Part shown: in pieces, positions 1-6,134 of the stretch
How positions within the stretch are numbered: the first letter of the stretch is position 1
How the letters are laid out: every line of letters starts with the position of its first letter
From: Xanthobacteraceae bacterium
GTDB taxonomy: Bacteria > Pseudomonadota > Alphaproteobacteria > Rhizobiales > Xanthobacteraceae
DNA: 6,556 nt
Reading direction: 5' to 3'
NCBI GenBank assembly: GCA_030037185.1
Contig: JASHRR010000434.1
Location: forward strand, 1-6,556
Position numbers and translations under genes: made by a program
The notes under the pieces: model-generated
What the model was told of the DNA's origin: nothing
The model's database searches: none
Seen by the model: only the letters and a program-made list of their open reading frames with translations

Positions 1-1655
1 GGGATGCAACCCACGGCGATCTCGCGACCAACGCCGCCATGGCGCTGGCGAAGGACGCGGGTCTCAAACCGCGAGAACTCGCCGAGCGCCTTGCAGCTGA
101 GCTCGGCAAGCGGCCGGAGATAACAAGGGTCGAGGTCGCCGGAGCGGGCTTCATCAACATGACGCTCGACCCGTCGGTGTGGCGGCAGGCGCTGCATGAG
201 GCGATTCTGGCGGGGTCTGATTATGGCCGCAGCGATATCGGCAGAGCCGAGCCCATCAACGTCGAGTATGTGTCGGCCAACCCGACCGGCCCCATGCACG
301 TGGGCCATGGCCGCGGCGCCGTATTCGGGGATGCGCTCGCCAACCTGCTGGCCTTCGCGGGCTATGCGGTAACCCGGGAATACTACGTCAACGACGCCGG
401 CGCCCAGGTCGATGTCCTCGCCCGCTCGGCTTGGCTGCGTTACCGGGAGGCGCTCGGAGAAAAGATCACGATCCCGGATGGCTTCTATCCGGGGGACTAC
501 CTCAAGCCGGTTGGTGAAGCGCTGGCGTCAGAGCACGGCCGGACCCTCAACCAGATGCCCGAGCAGGCGTGGCTACCGATCGTGCGCGCGAAGGCCATCG
601 CCATGATGATGGCGGAGATCCGCGAGGACTTGGCAGCCTTGAACGTCCGGCACGATGTCTTTTTTTCCGAGCGCTCGCTCATCGAAGGCGAGCGAAACGT
701 GGTCGCGCAGACCATCGCGGAGCTGCGGGCTGAGGGCAAAGTCTACCAAGGACGACTGCCGCCGCCAAAGGCTGGAGCACAGGAGGATTGGGAAGACCGC
801 GAGCAGACCCTGTTCCGCACGACGGACCTCGGAGACGACGTCGATCGGCCGCTCAAAAAATCCGACGGCAGCTACACCTATTTTGCTTCCGACATCGCAT
901 ATCACAAGTCAAAGCTCGACCGCGGCTTCCGCAATATGGTCGACGTCTGGGGTGCGGACCATGGCGGCTATATCAGACGCATGAAGGCCGCCGTCAGAGC
1001 GCTCGCGGGTGAAGCCGCCACGCTCGACGTAAAAATCATCCAGCTCGTCAAGTTGCTGCGGGCCGGCGAACCGGTTAAAATGTCCAAGCGGGCCGGAGAT
1101 TTCGTGACCTTGCGCGAGGTCGTGGACGAGGTCGGGGTCGATGCCGTCCGCTTCATGATGCTCTACCGCAAGAACGATGCGCCGCTCGACTTCGACCTCA
1201 CCAAGGTGATCGAGCAATCGCGCGACAACCCAGTGTTCTATGTTCAATATGGCCATGCCCGCGGACAATCGGTCTTCCGCAACGCGCGCGAGGTCATTGC
1301 GGCCCTTCCGGGGACCGACCGCGAGCGCCGCCATGCGTTGTCGCTAGCCGTGCTGTCACGACTCAATGAGGCTGCGGAATTGGCCCTGATGCGGCGCGTC
1401 GCTCTCTATCCGCGCCTCGTTGAGGCCGCCGCAGCGTCTCACGAACCCCATAGAATCGCCTTCTACCTGTATGAACTTGCGAGCGATTTCCATGCCCTTT
1501 GGACGAAGGGGAAGGATGCGCCACATTTACGCTTCATTATCCAGAATGATCGAGAACTGACGTTGGCGCGCCTGGCGCTCGTGCAGGGCGTCGTCACGGT
1601 GCTTGCTTCGGGGCTCGCCGTGCTAGGAGTCGGCGCGCCGGATGAAATGAGATGA
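1..1655 (+). CDS. argS: Arginyl-tRNA synthetase, 5'-truncated by the window edge
   Basis: Class I arginine-tRNA ligase (EC 6.1.1.19), a cytoplasmic enzyme that charges tRNA-Arg with arginine using ATP. The frame is open from base 3, and the ATG at 39 is internal: the codons before it read [12 protein letters not shown], the conserved DPSHGDLATN-type end of the N-terminal (Arg-tRNA-synt-N) domain. The true start therefore lies upstream. About 550 residues are visible, and 35-50 are probably missing compared with the usual 580-600. Counting from the Met at 39: the ATP-binding HIGH-type motif is HVGH at 87-90, after [18 protein letters not shown] is at 116-121; [18 protein letters not shown] is at 275-292; WGADHGGYI is at 304-312; KMSK is at 347-350, followed by RAGDFVTLR; the DALR anticodon-binding domain fills about 400-538 and ends in [12 protein letters not shown]. 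Every catalytic signature is intact. It ends 79 nt before the next gene and is probably co-transcribed with it. Confidence 0.98.
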   Translation, partial: DATHGDLATNAAMALAKDAGLKPRELAERLAAELGKRPEITRVEVAGAGFINMTLDPSVWRQALHEAILAGSDYGRSDIGRAEPINVEYVSANPTGPMHVGHGRGAVFGDALANLLAFAGYAVTREYYVNDAGAQVDVLARSAWLRYREALGEKITIPDGFYPGDYLKPVGEALASEHGRTLNQMPEQAWLPIVRAKAIAMMMAEIREDLAALNVRHDVFFSERSLIEGERNVVAQTIAELRAEGKVYQGRLPPPKAGAQEDWEDREQTLFRTTDLGDDVDRPLKKSDGSYTYFASDIAYHKSKLDRGFRNMVDVWGADHGGYIRRMKAAVRALAGEAATLDVKIIQLVKLLRAGEPVKMSKRAGDFVTLREVVDEVGVDAVRFMMLYRKNDAPLDFDLTKVIEQSRDNPVFYVQYGHARGQSVFRNAREVIAALPGTDRERRHALSLAVLSRLNEAAELALMRRVALYPRLVEAAAASHEPHRIAFYLYELASDFHALWTKGKDAPHLRFIIQNDRELTLARLALVQGVVTVLASGLAVLGVGAPDEMR

Positions 1656-1672
1656 TCAGCGGCACTGCCGTG

Positions 1673-1711
1673 CCTCTCCGTGTCCCGGCTTGTGGGAAGC
1701 CGGGGAGGAGG
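1673..1711. repeat. Hairpin between argS and the SPOR gene, probably a diverged palindromic repeat
   Basis: A perfect 8-bp stem, CCCGGCTT (1684-1691) with AAGCCGGG (1697-1704), closes a 5-nt GTGGG loop. Outside it, CCTCTCC at 1673-1679 faces GGAGGAGG at 1704-1711, so a longer imperfect stem is possible. The core TCCCGGCTTGTGGGA (1683-1697) resembles the core TCCCCCGCTTGCGGGA of the palindrome at the end of scpA (about 13 of 15 positions with one gap), which suggests common ancestry. No T-tract follows, so this is not a typical intrinsic terminator. Its 3' arm runs straight into the ribosome binding site of the next gene. Confidence 0.6.
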
Positions 1712-1723
1712 GGATAGATGAGG
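1704..1723 (+). promoter_or_regulatory. Purine-rich ribosome binding region before the SPOR gene
   Basis: GGAGGAGGGG (1704-1713) is the strongest Shine-Dalgarno-like tract in the window. It is best spaced, at 6 nt from the GGAGG at 1707-1711, for an ATG at 1718 that lies outside the SPOR frame and opens only about 54 codons. The in-frame ATG at 1735 has a weaker GAGG (1720-1723) 11 nt before it. The tract probably serves the SPOR gene at loose spacing, but which start is used is unsettled. Confidence 0.45.
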
Positions 1724-1734
1724 TTGTATCGCAA

Positions 1735-3390
1735 ATGTCCGATAGCATCTTCAACTTCGGCTTCAGCCGTCCCCGACGTCGTGTCGAGCCGCAGATGTCC
1801 GATGAGAGTGGCGGGGACCCTGGGTCTCATTCGCCTGACCAAGGCGCGACGGGGTGCGACCCCGGGGCCGATGCGCTGAAGGAGCTGGCGCGGCTGATCG
1901 AGCAAACCGATCCCCTGCCGCCAGGACACCCGGATGAAGGTCCTTCGCCGGGCGGACGCTTGGCCGACATTTCGCGAACTGCTTCGTCGCCTGCCGGCCG
2001 CGAGGGGTTTCTTCGGCCGCCTGCCCGCGAGCAGGCGCGGCAAGACCGCCTGCGCGAAGATCGGTCATACGATAATCAGCGTGAAGATGACTCCGCTGAA
2101 GATCGGTTCCGCCAACGGTCGTTCGAAGGTCGTGCGCTGTCGGACAAGGGCGCCTCAGTTCGCCGGGAACCTGATTTCGCCCGATCGCGTCTGTCCGGAC
2201 CACCGCACCACCCGGACGCTGACCATTCCGAGCCACCTGGCGACAATCTCGATTTTTTGCAGTTGCCTGACCGTGACGATTATGCGGTTGCGCCGCGGCA
2301 GCCCATGGCCGGGGAGGAAGCTTATCACGACCGCGACCATCGCGATGCGAGTGGGCAACATCCCCCGTATGGGCGGCAAATTGAGGAATATTCCGACGAA
2401 TACCACGAATACGAGTACGACGAGGGGGACGAGGAGACCGACTACCAAGGGGAGCACGAACAGCCGGATCATGATGGCACGGGCGCCAGGAAACGCACCA
2501 CCACCAGAGTCGCTGTCGCGGTGCTTGGGCTTGCGGTGTTCGGCACCGCTGCCGCGTTCGGCTACCGCACCATCTTCAAAGCTGCCCCCTCAGATCCGAC
2601 CCCCGCACCCATCATCCGGGCCGACAACTCGCCCACCAAAATAACGCCAGTGGCAGCCGATGCTGCCAATGCGACGCCGGCCAGTGCCGTGCTCGATGAC
2701 CGGTCGAAGGAGCAAGTGATTCCTCGCGACGAAGAACCCGTGGATGTGCCGGCGCCATACGGGGGAGCTGGCGGCACGGTCGAGTCGTCTGCGCCCATGA
2801 TTGCTCCGCCGAGAGGAAATACGGTCTTGCCGGGCGACGCCAAGCGGGTCCGTACCGTCCCGATCCGGGCCGACCAGAGCGAGGCGTCCGCCGCTCCCTC
2901 CACGCGCTCCGTGGCACCACCGCAGTCCCAGCCTCGGCCGCCACAGACACGCCAGGCCGCGGTTGCGCCCCAGGCAGCGGTTGCGCCCCAGGCGGCTGCG
3001 CCTCAGGCCGCGGCTGCGCCGCAAGCTCCCCCATCACCCCCGCGTCAGGTTGCCGCGGCGACGCCCCCGTCTGCGCCGCCGGCGGCGGACGCCAGGACCA
3101 CCCCGAATGTACCCGAGCCGGCCGCTACGCGCGCCATCGAGGCGGGCGGCTTCGTCGTACAGCTGTCAGCCCAGCGAAGCGAGGCGGACGCTCAGGCAAC
3201 GTTCCGCACCCTGCAGACGAAATATTCGGTATTGAGCGGCCGCGAGCCGCTCATTCGTCGCAAGGATCTGGGTGAGCGTGGCATTTTCTTTGCGGCCCAG
3301 GTTGGCCCGTTCGGTGTCAAGAGCGAGGCCGACCAGCTGTGCGAAACGCTAAAGACTGCGGGCGGGACCTGTTTCGTTCAGAAGAACTAG
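1735..3390 (+). CDS. SPOR-domain protein, single-pass inner membrane
   Basis: A 551-residue protein expected to bind glycan strands stripped of stem peptides at the division septum through its C-terminal SPOR domain. Order of parts: a long, charged, probably disordered cytoplasmic region (1-258), containing DALKELARLIEQTDP (46-60), a short motif I recognise from rhizobial SPOR proteins, and a Glu/Asp/Tyr-rich stretch (216-248); basic RKR (252-254) just before a hydrophobic helix (about 259-277), predicting N-in, C-out topology; an Ala/Pro/Gln-rich periplasmic linker (about 278-470) with tandem QAAVAP units; and the SPOR domain (about 471-551), starting GGFVVQLSAQ. Two cysteines (536 and 546) in the last strand region could form a disulfide. 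ATG 1735 is chosen because the longer frame needs a TTG at 1690 inside the hairpin; ATG 1795 is an alternative, giving 531 residues. Its place between argS and nagZ supports a cell-envelope role. The family is clear, but the exact cellular role is not. Confidence 0.9.
   Translation: MSDSIFNFGFSRPRRRVEPQMSDESGGDPGSHSPDQGATGCDPGADALKELARLIEQTDPLPPGHPDEGPSPGGRLADISRTASSPAGREGFLRPPAREQARQDRLREDRSYDNQREDDSAEDRFRQRSFEGRALSDKGASVRREPDFARSRLSGPPHHPDADHSEPPGDNLDFLQLPDRDDYAVAPRQPMAGEEAYHDRDHRDASGQHPPYGRQIEEYSDEYHEYEYDEGDEETDYQGEHEQPDHDGTGARKRTTTRVAVAVLGLAVFGTAAAFGYRTIFKAAPSDPTPAPIIRADNSPTKITPVAADAANATPASAVLDDRSKEQVIPRDEEPVDVPAPYGGAGGTVESSAPMIAPPRGNTVLPGDAKRVRTVPIRADQSEASAAPSTRSVAPPQSQPRPPQTRQAAVAPQAAVAPQAAAPQAAAAPQAPPSPPRQVAAATPPSAPPAADARTTPNVPEPAATRAIEAGGFVVQLSAQRSEADAQATFRTLQTKYSVLSGREPLIRRKDLGERGIFFAAQVGPFGVKSEADQLCETLKTAGGTCFVQKN
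2953..3021 (+). repeat. Short in-frame tandem repeat in the SPOR linker
   Basis: Four consecutive units of 18, 18, 15 and 18 nt begin with CAGGC and encode QAAVAP, QAAVAP, QAAAP and QAAAAP. The first two differ by a single base (CAGGCCGCGG against CAGGCAGCGG). All unit lengths are multiples of three, so gain or loss of a unit would change linker length without shifting the frame. Confidence 0.85.
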
Positions 3391-3450
3391 AGGGCGCAAG
3401 AAATCCCCGCAGGAATTTTGATGGTCTGCTTGCCCGCTAGCTTGCCCTCT
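3389..3450. other. Inverted repeat in the gap before nagZ
   Basis: AGAGGGCGCAAG (3389-3400) starts in the stop codon of the SPOR gene and pairs with CTTGCCCTCT (3441-3450), with two extra bases on the left arm. The 40-nt spacer makes it a long-range stem rather than a classic terminator, and no T-run follows. Further down, GGCGG and CCGCC just before the nagZ ATG could form another stem. It might shape the leader of nagZ or the end of the upstream message. No function can be read from sequence alone. Confidence 0.35.
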
Positions 3451-3476
3451 CGGGCGGCGCGGGCTAATCCGCCGCC

Positions 3477-4496
3477 ATGGTGGAACGCGCTTTCATTACC
3501 GGACTGAAAGGCACGGCGATCACTGCCGAAGAACGTGCGTTTCTGCGCGAGGCCTCACCTGCGGGCCTCATAGTGTTCAAGCGCAACATTGTCGATCCGC
3601 ATCAACTCAAAGAGTTAATTGAAGAATTTAGAGAAATCAGCGGCACCGATCCCCCCGTCTTCATCGACCAGGAGGGAGGCCGGGTCCAGCGGATGGGGCC
3701 GCCCCATTGGCCTGTCTATCCGGCCGGCGCAATATACGGCAAGTTGTATCGGAGCGACCCCGCTCAAGGCCTGAGGGCAGCATGGCTCGGGGCGCGGCTC
3801 ATGGCGGCCGATCTCATAGCAGTCGGCATCACGGTGGATTGCCTGCCCGTTGTCGATGTTCCGGTCGCGGGCGCCGACCAGGTGATCGGCGACCGCGCTT
3901 ACGGCGATAGCGCCTATCAGGTTGCCGCGATCGCAGCAGCAGTAGCGGCGGGGCTGCAGGCGGGCGGGGTGCTGTCGGTCATTAAGCATCTGCCCGGCCA
4001 TGGTCGGGCAACAGCCGATAGTCATCGACAACTGCCGATTGTAACGGCCGACCGCGCGACCTTGGAGAGGAGCGATTTTGCGGCGTTCGCGCCTCTCGCC
4101 GCGGCGCCGTTCGGCATGACGGCGCATGTGGTGTTCACAGCCCTTGATCCGGCTCTTCCTGCGACCACTTCCACCATTATGATCGAACAGGTGATTCGCG
4201 GTCACATCGGATTCGCCGGAGCCCTGATGACCGACGATGTGTCGATGGGGGCTTTGTCGGGACCGATTGCCGAACGCGTGCGAGGATCTCTCGCCGCGGG
4301 TTGCGACCTCGTCCTGCATTGCAACGGCGAGCTTGCCGAAATGCAGGAGGTTGCAGCGAGTTGCCCTGAACTTGGCGGCGCCGCGCGAGAACGCACTGCG
4401 CGGGCGCTGGCATCGCGCCGTCCGCCCGAAGCCATCGATGTGGAGGCGGCGCGGGCCGAATTTATGCAACTGGTGTCCGGTCGCGCCGGCGCCTGA
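3477..4496 (+). CDS. nagZ: Beta-N-acetylhexosaminidase NagZ (GH3)
   Basis: A 339-residue cytoplasmic glycoside hydrolase of family 3 (EC 3.2.1.52). It removes N-acetylglucosamine from GlcNAc-anhydroMurNAc peptides during peptidoglycan recycling; in many Gram-negative bacteria its product also controls AmpR-dependent beta-lactamase. Motifs: GLIVFKRNI near 30-38; FIDQEGGRVQR (62-72), the substrate pocket; VIGDRAYG (136-143); KHLPGHG (170-176) and DSH (181-183), whose Asp-His pair is the general acid/base of the NagZ group; MTDDVSMGAL (251-260), with Asp253 as the expected nucleophile. Length is normal and there is no signal peptide, as expected for NagZ. ATG 3477 is the first possible start because an in-frame TAA lies at 3465. 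No clear Shine-Dalgarno sequence precedes it. It ends 12 nt before scpA, so the two are very probably co-transcribed. Confidence 0.97.
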   Translation: MVERAFITGLKGTAITAEERAFLREASPAGLIVFKRNIVDPHQLKELIEEFREISGTDPPVFIDQEGGRVQRMGPPHWPVYPAGAIYGKLYRSDPAQGLRAAWLGARLMAADLIAVGITVDCLPVVDVPVAGADQVIGDRAYGDSAYQVAAIAAAVAAGLQAGGVLSVIKHLPGHGRATADSHRQLPIVTADRATLERSDFAAFAPLAAAPFGMTAHVVFTALDPALPATTSTIMIEQVIRGHIGFAGALMTDDVSMGALSGPIAERVRGSLAAGCDLVLHCNGELAEMQEVAASCPELGGAARERTARALASRRPPEAIDVEAARAEFMQLVSGRAGA

Positions 4497-4508
4497 CGGG
4501 ATGACGCC

Positions 4509-5345
4509 ATGACGGACGCGGTCACCGAGGACGTCGCAAACGATCGCGGCAGCGACGAGCCGATGCTGATCGTCGATGTCGAGGGGTTTGAAGGCCCGCT
4601 TGATCTTCTGCTCACCATGGCACGCCAGCAGAAGGTCGATCTTGCTAAGATTTCCATCCTGGCGCTTGCCGACCAGTATCTCGCCTTTATCGAGCAAGCG
4701 CGTCGGATGCGCCTGGAATTGGCGGCTGACTACCTGGTGATGGCCGCTTGGCTCGCCTATCTCAAATCCCGCCTGCTGCTGCCGGAGCCGGTGGTGCCGG
4801 AAGGCGCGAGCGCAGCCGATATGGCAATGGCCCTGGCGCTGCGGCTGCGTCGGCTGGAAGCAATCCGTGAGGCTGGGTCGCGGCTGTTCGAGCGACCGCA
4901 ACTCGGTCGCGACGTGTTTGGCCGCGGCGATCCGGAACCGATCGCTGAAATCAAACGGCCGCAATGGTCGGCAACGCTTTACGATCTTATCTCTGCGTAC
5001 GCTGCGGAGCGGCAGCAGCATGCGCTGCGGCGCGTGCGGCTCACCAAGCGCAGGGTGTGGTCGCTTGTGGAGGCGCGGGCGGCTCTGGAGCGCCTGATCG
5101 GCGCGACCTGCGATTGGAGCCGGCTCGACGAATACCTCATCGCGTTCGTGGTCGAGCCGTCGATGCGATCGACCGTACTTGCTTCCTCGCTTGCCGCGTC
5201 GCTGGAACTCGTGCGCGAGGGGGCGCTCGAAATCCAGCAATCGGGCGCCTTCGCTCCGATCTACGTGCGCAAGTGCGCACGCGCTGAGTCCCCTCCCCAC
5301 CCTCCCCCGCTTGCGGGAGAGGGTGGGGAGAGGGGGCCATTGTAA
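4509..5345 (+). CDS. scpA: Segregation and condensation protein A (kleisin)
   Basis: The kleisin subunit of the bacterial SMC-ScpAB complex, which bridges the SMC heads and acts on the nucleoid in chromosome compaction and segregation. It has 278 residues. The N-terminal SMC-neck-binding region carries VDVEGFEGPLDLLLTMAR (22-39), KVDLAKISI (42-50), LADQYLAFIEQAR (53-65) and LELAADYLVMAAWLAYLKSR (69-88), all strongly conserved. The middle (about 100-190) holds the ScpB-binding segment, and the C-terminal winged helix (about 190-255) ends near GAFAPIYVR, where binding to the SMC cap is expected. Residues 261-276, in a Pro/Gly-rich PPHPPPLAGEGGE tail, are encoded by an intergenic-type palindrome, so the native stop was probably lost or displaced. 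ATG 4509 is chosen for its position 12 nt after nagZ and because relatives have a similar short acidic leader. scpB follows after 51 nt. Confidence 0.96.
   Translation: MTDAVTEDVANDRGSDEPMLIVDVEGFEGPLDLLLTMARQQKVDLAKISILALADQYLAFIEQARRMRLELAADYLVMAAWLAYLKSRLLLPEPVVPEGASAADMAMALALRLRRLEAIREAGSRLFERPQLGRDVFGRGDPEPIAEIKRPQWSATLYDLISAYAAERQQHALRRVRLTKRRVWSLVEARAALERLIGATCDWSRLDEYLIAFVVEPSMRSTVLASSLAASLELVREGALEIQQSGAFAPIYVRKCARAESPPHPPPLAGEGGERGPL
5290..5335. repeat. Long palindromic repeat overlapping the 3' end of scpA
   Basis: CCCCT at 5290 through CCGC at 5310 pairs with GCGG at 5313 through AGGGG at 5335, a near-perfect 20-bp-plus hairpin with a CTTG-type tip, one mismatch and two unpaired bases in the 3' arm. 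It belongs to the CCCTCTCCCGCTTGCGGGAGAGGG class of palindromes that I know as abundant between genes in Hyphomicrobiales. Here it lies inside the scpA reading frame, and it is read on the opposite strand as PSPHPLPQAGEGG-like peptide. In RNA it would form a very stable stem 8 nt before the scpA stop, which could slow decay or reduce read-through into scpB. Confidence 0.9.
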
Positions 5346-5382
5346 GCGATATCGATCAGCGAAAAAGCCGAAAGCATCAGCC

Positions 5383-5389
5383 GGGAGGG
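5383..5389 (+). promoter_or_regulatory. scpB: Ribosome binding site of scpB
   Basis: GGGAGGG lies with its GGAGG core 8 nt before ATG 5397, normal spacing. It favours ATG 5397 over the TTG one codon earlier (5394) and over the internal ATG at 5460. AAGCC at 5365-5369 could pair weakly with GGCTT at 5388-5392 and partly cover the site. Confidence 0.7.
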
Positions 5390-5396
5390 CTTATTG

Positions 5397-6134
5397 ATGG
5401 CGGGTTTTGCCGAGTTGCGGGTGCAGATCCATGAAGAGCAAAACGGCGAGGCGCCGGACATGGCGATACCCAACGTGGCGATCGAGACCCGACCGGAAGA
5501 GCTTAGGTTAGTTGAAGCGCTCCTTTTCGCTGCGTCCGAGCCCCTCGACGAGAAGACGCTCGCCAAGCATCTGCCGGCGGGCGTGGACGTGCGCGCCGTG
5601 CTCAAGCGGCTGCAAGTCGAATACGCGCCGCGGGGCGTCAATCTCGTGCGTATCGGCAACAGGTGGACGTTCCGCACCGCCAACGACCTGTGCTGGCTCC
5701 TCACGCACGAGGCCGTCGAGCCAAAAAAGCTGTCTCGCGCTGCGGTCGAGACGCTCGCCATCATCGCCTATCACCAGCCAGTAACGCGCGCCGAGATCGA
5801 AGAAATCCGCGGTGTCTCGACCGCCAAGGGTACCCTTGATGTCCTGCTTGAGACCGGTTGGGTGCGTCCGCGCGGCCGCCGCAAGGCGCCCGGCCGGCCG
5901 CTGACCTACGGCACGACGCCGGAGTTCCTCGGCCATTTCGGCCTGGAGGCGCTCGGCGACCTTCCGGGCCTCGACGACCTCAAGGGGACGGGCCTGTTCG
6001 ACGGCACTTTGCCGGCGGATTTCAGCGTGCCGGAGCCGTCGGACGATTCGGCATTGCGCCCTGACGAAGAGCCGCTGGACCCTGACGACCTCGACCTCGG
6101 CCTGGCACCGCGGGTTGACAGGATGGAGGAGTGA
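5397..6134 (+). CDS. scpB: Segregation and condensation protein B
   Basis: A 245-residue winged-helix protein that forms a dimer, binds the middle of ScpA and completes the SMC-ScpAB condensin. It has two tandem winged-helix domains. The first begins near ELRLVEALLFAASEPLDEKTLAKHL (35-59) and continues to RWTFRTA (89-95). The second carries the family's most conserved block, LSRAAVETLAIIAYHQPVTR (112-131) with AEIEEIRGV next to it, then GRPLTYGTT (166-174) and EFLGHFGL (176-183). The tail (about 205-245) is acidic and probably disordered, as is common in alphaproteobacterial ScpB. The first 21 residues before MAIPN (22-26) are less conserved in character, so a start at 5460 is possible, but the good ribosome binding site supports 5397. 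The 51-nt gap after scpA, widened by the repeat, still suggests joint transcription. Confidence 0.96.
   Translation: MAGFAELRVQIHEEQNGEAPDMAIPNVAIETRPEELRLVEALLFAASEPLDEKTLAKHLPAGVDVRAVLKRLQVEYAPRGVNLVRIGNRWTFRTANDLCWLLTHEAVEPKKLSRAAVETLAIIAYHQPVTRAEIEEIRGVSTAKGTLDVLLETGWVRPRGRRKAPGRPLTYGTTPEFLGHFGLEALGDLPGLDDLKGTGLFDGTLPADFSVPEPSDDSALRPDEEPLDPDDLDLGLAPRVDRMEE

Noticed and set aside
1684..1713. Intrinsic terminator after argS
   Set aside because: The stem is strong, but it is followed by a purine run rather than a T-tract, and that run serves as a ribosome binding region.
1934..2644. 236-codon + strand frame inside the SPOR gene
   Set aside because: It overlaps the SPOR frame out of phase, is very rich in Arg/Thr/Pro and has no recognisable domain. 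The SPOR frame has a membrane helix and an end domain that explain the region.
3615..5300. 561-codon open frame on the - strand across nagZ and scpA
   Set aside because: It is antisense to two clearly recognised proteins, shows no domain or motif, and is rich in Arg/His/Gln as expected from reading a G+C-rich gene backwards.
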